A stretch of 64,000 bases of DNA from Brevibacillus ruminantium. Its GTDB lineage: Bacteria > Bacillota > Bacilli > Brevibacillales > Brevibacillaceae. Within the stretch, counting starts at the first letter, position 1. Each line of letters begins with the position of its first letter. The translations under genes and the position numbers were made by a program. Below the pieces are notes generated by a model. It ran no database searches. It had not been told where the DNA came from and was given only the letters and a program-made list of their open reading frames with translations. The stretch covers positions 3,856,501-3,920,500 of the forward strand of contig NZ_CP098755.1 in assembly GCF_023746555.1 (NCBI RefSeq), read 5' to 3'. Below are positions 63,467-64,000 of the stretch, in pieces.

Positions 63467-64000
63467 AACGATATTCCTTCCTTCGCACATGCGGGTTCCG
63501 TGTTTGCTGAACGATACTCAGCCCTCTTTTTGTACCCTCGGGGCTTCACCCCTGCTCTTCAAAAGTAGTTCCTTTCTGGAATTCTGCTTCGACGTATCGT
63601 AACAAAAGACATGGATCGCGTGCTGACTTGATGTTCAGCCCTTCCCCATTCAAGCGTCCTCTACTCGGGTACTATGGCCTCTGCTGACTTCTGCATGTTC
63701 AGCGCCTCCTTACGGAGGCGGTTACCAACAGTTGAAGGCGTTCCATGCAGACCTCCCCAGGTAAGAACGATAACTTTCATCCCATGTACCTGCCCAAGTT
63801 TACTGCTGTATCCCTTGGCTGTATGGGGCTTTGTCTTGTTTAGCAGACTCGCCCGAATACAACAGCCTCAAATTGGGTTCGTGTACCTCAGGTCGGGATT
63901 TTGCCGCTGGCTTCCTTCAGATTCGACCTCACGGTCGACACCCTTGCCTTGAGCTAACGGTTGGGACAGCCACCCCCCGTTCGGGACTTCCACCCTATAG

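Larger units (their letters stand above)
62132..64000 (-). mobile_element. Group II intron (likely IIC), 5' end cut off by the window edge
   Basis: The element contains an RT/maturase gene, then domain V and VI and a 3' end of ...CTCGAT at 62132. The 530 bases upstream of the maturase show no gene and fit domains I-III; the 5' end (GTGCG-type) is not seen, so the intron probably extends a little past 64000. The CGC triad in domain V and the maturase without an endonuclease domain point to class C, whose introns usually insert downstream of terminators. Confidence 0.85.

Overview
This window looks like chromosome from an aerobic, endospore-forming Bacillales bacterium, most likely Brevibacillus or a close relative in the Paenibacillaceae. 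Evidence for this: spore genes (sspI, a complete gerA-type germination operon, ytxC), three T-box leaders, an L20-type leader with an AUU-started infC, strong AAGGAGG ribosome binding sites with frequent GTG/TTG starts, and gene order resembling Bacillus subtilis (sspI/trmH-like/pheST/zapA/mutS2; ytxC-thrS ... infC-rpmI-rplT; ilvBHC-leuAB). The mqnC gene points to menaquinone synthesis by the futalosine route rather than the B. subtilis men route. The genus is inferred from these traits, not established.

Layout. 1-9.5 kb: the end of an envelope gene pair (FG-GAP-like protein plus lipoprotein), an MFS transporter, two divergent family-4 glycosyltransferases, the D-aminopeptidase dppA, a VOC protein and a nucleotide-sugar dehydrogenase. 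9.5-21 kb: housekeeping genes on the minus strand (DUF350, mutS2, larB-larE, zapA, pheST with its Phe T-box, an rRNA methyltransferase, ktrA). 21-26.5 kb: spore genes sspI and gerAA-AB-AC, then DUF1294 and DedA membrane proteins. 26.5-34.7 kb: a B12-binding radical SAM protein, moaB, a MocR-type regulator followed directly by a KtrB-type potassium channel, a sodium:solute symporter and a YoaP-like acetyltransferase. 34.7-41.4 kb: the ilvB-ilvH-ilvC-leuA-leuB operon behind a consensus promoter and a T-box. 41.5-43.5 kb: cysH-sat for sulfate assimilation. 44.2-45.9 kb: infC-rpmI-rplT with its L20 leader.

45.9-57.4 kb is the most unusual part: a tungsten/molybdenum cofactor island between infC and thrS, which are adjacent in B. 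subtilis. It holds moaA, a moeA fused to a periplasmic-binding-protein-like domain, a plain moeA, moaD plus a small unknown partner, a tungsten-type aldehyde:ferredoxin oxidoreductase, a one-component regulator (helix-turn-helix plus the same PBP-like domain found on the MoeA fusion), the tungstate ABC transporter tupABC and a moeB/thiF-type activating enzyme. The parts fit a self-contained unit: TupABC imports tungstate, MoaA starts pyranopterin synthesis, MoeB activates MoaD, the MoeA proteins insert the metal, and the AOR uses the cofactor. The HTH-PBP protein probably senses metal or cofactor and acts at a 10-bp-phased direct-repeat array just downstream of its own promoter, in the intergenic region it shares with aor.

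57.4-64 kb: thrS with its T-box, ytxC, mqnC, and a group II intron (likely IIC type) with its reverse transcriptase/maturase, which runs off the right edge. No tRNA, rRNA, CRISPR array or prophage was seen.
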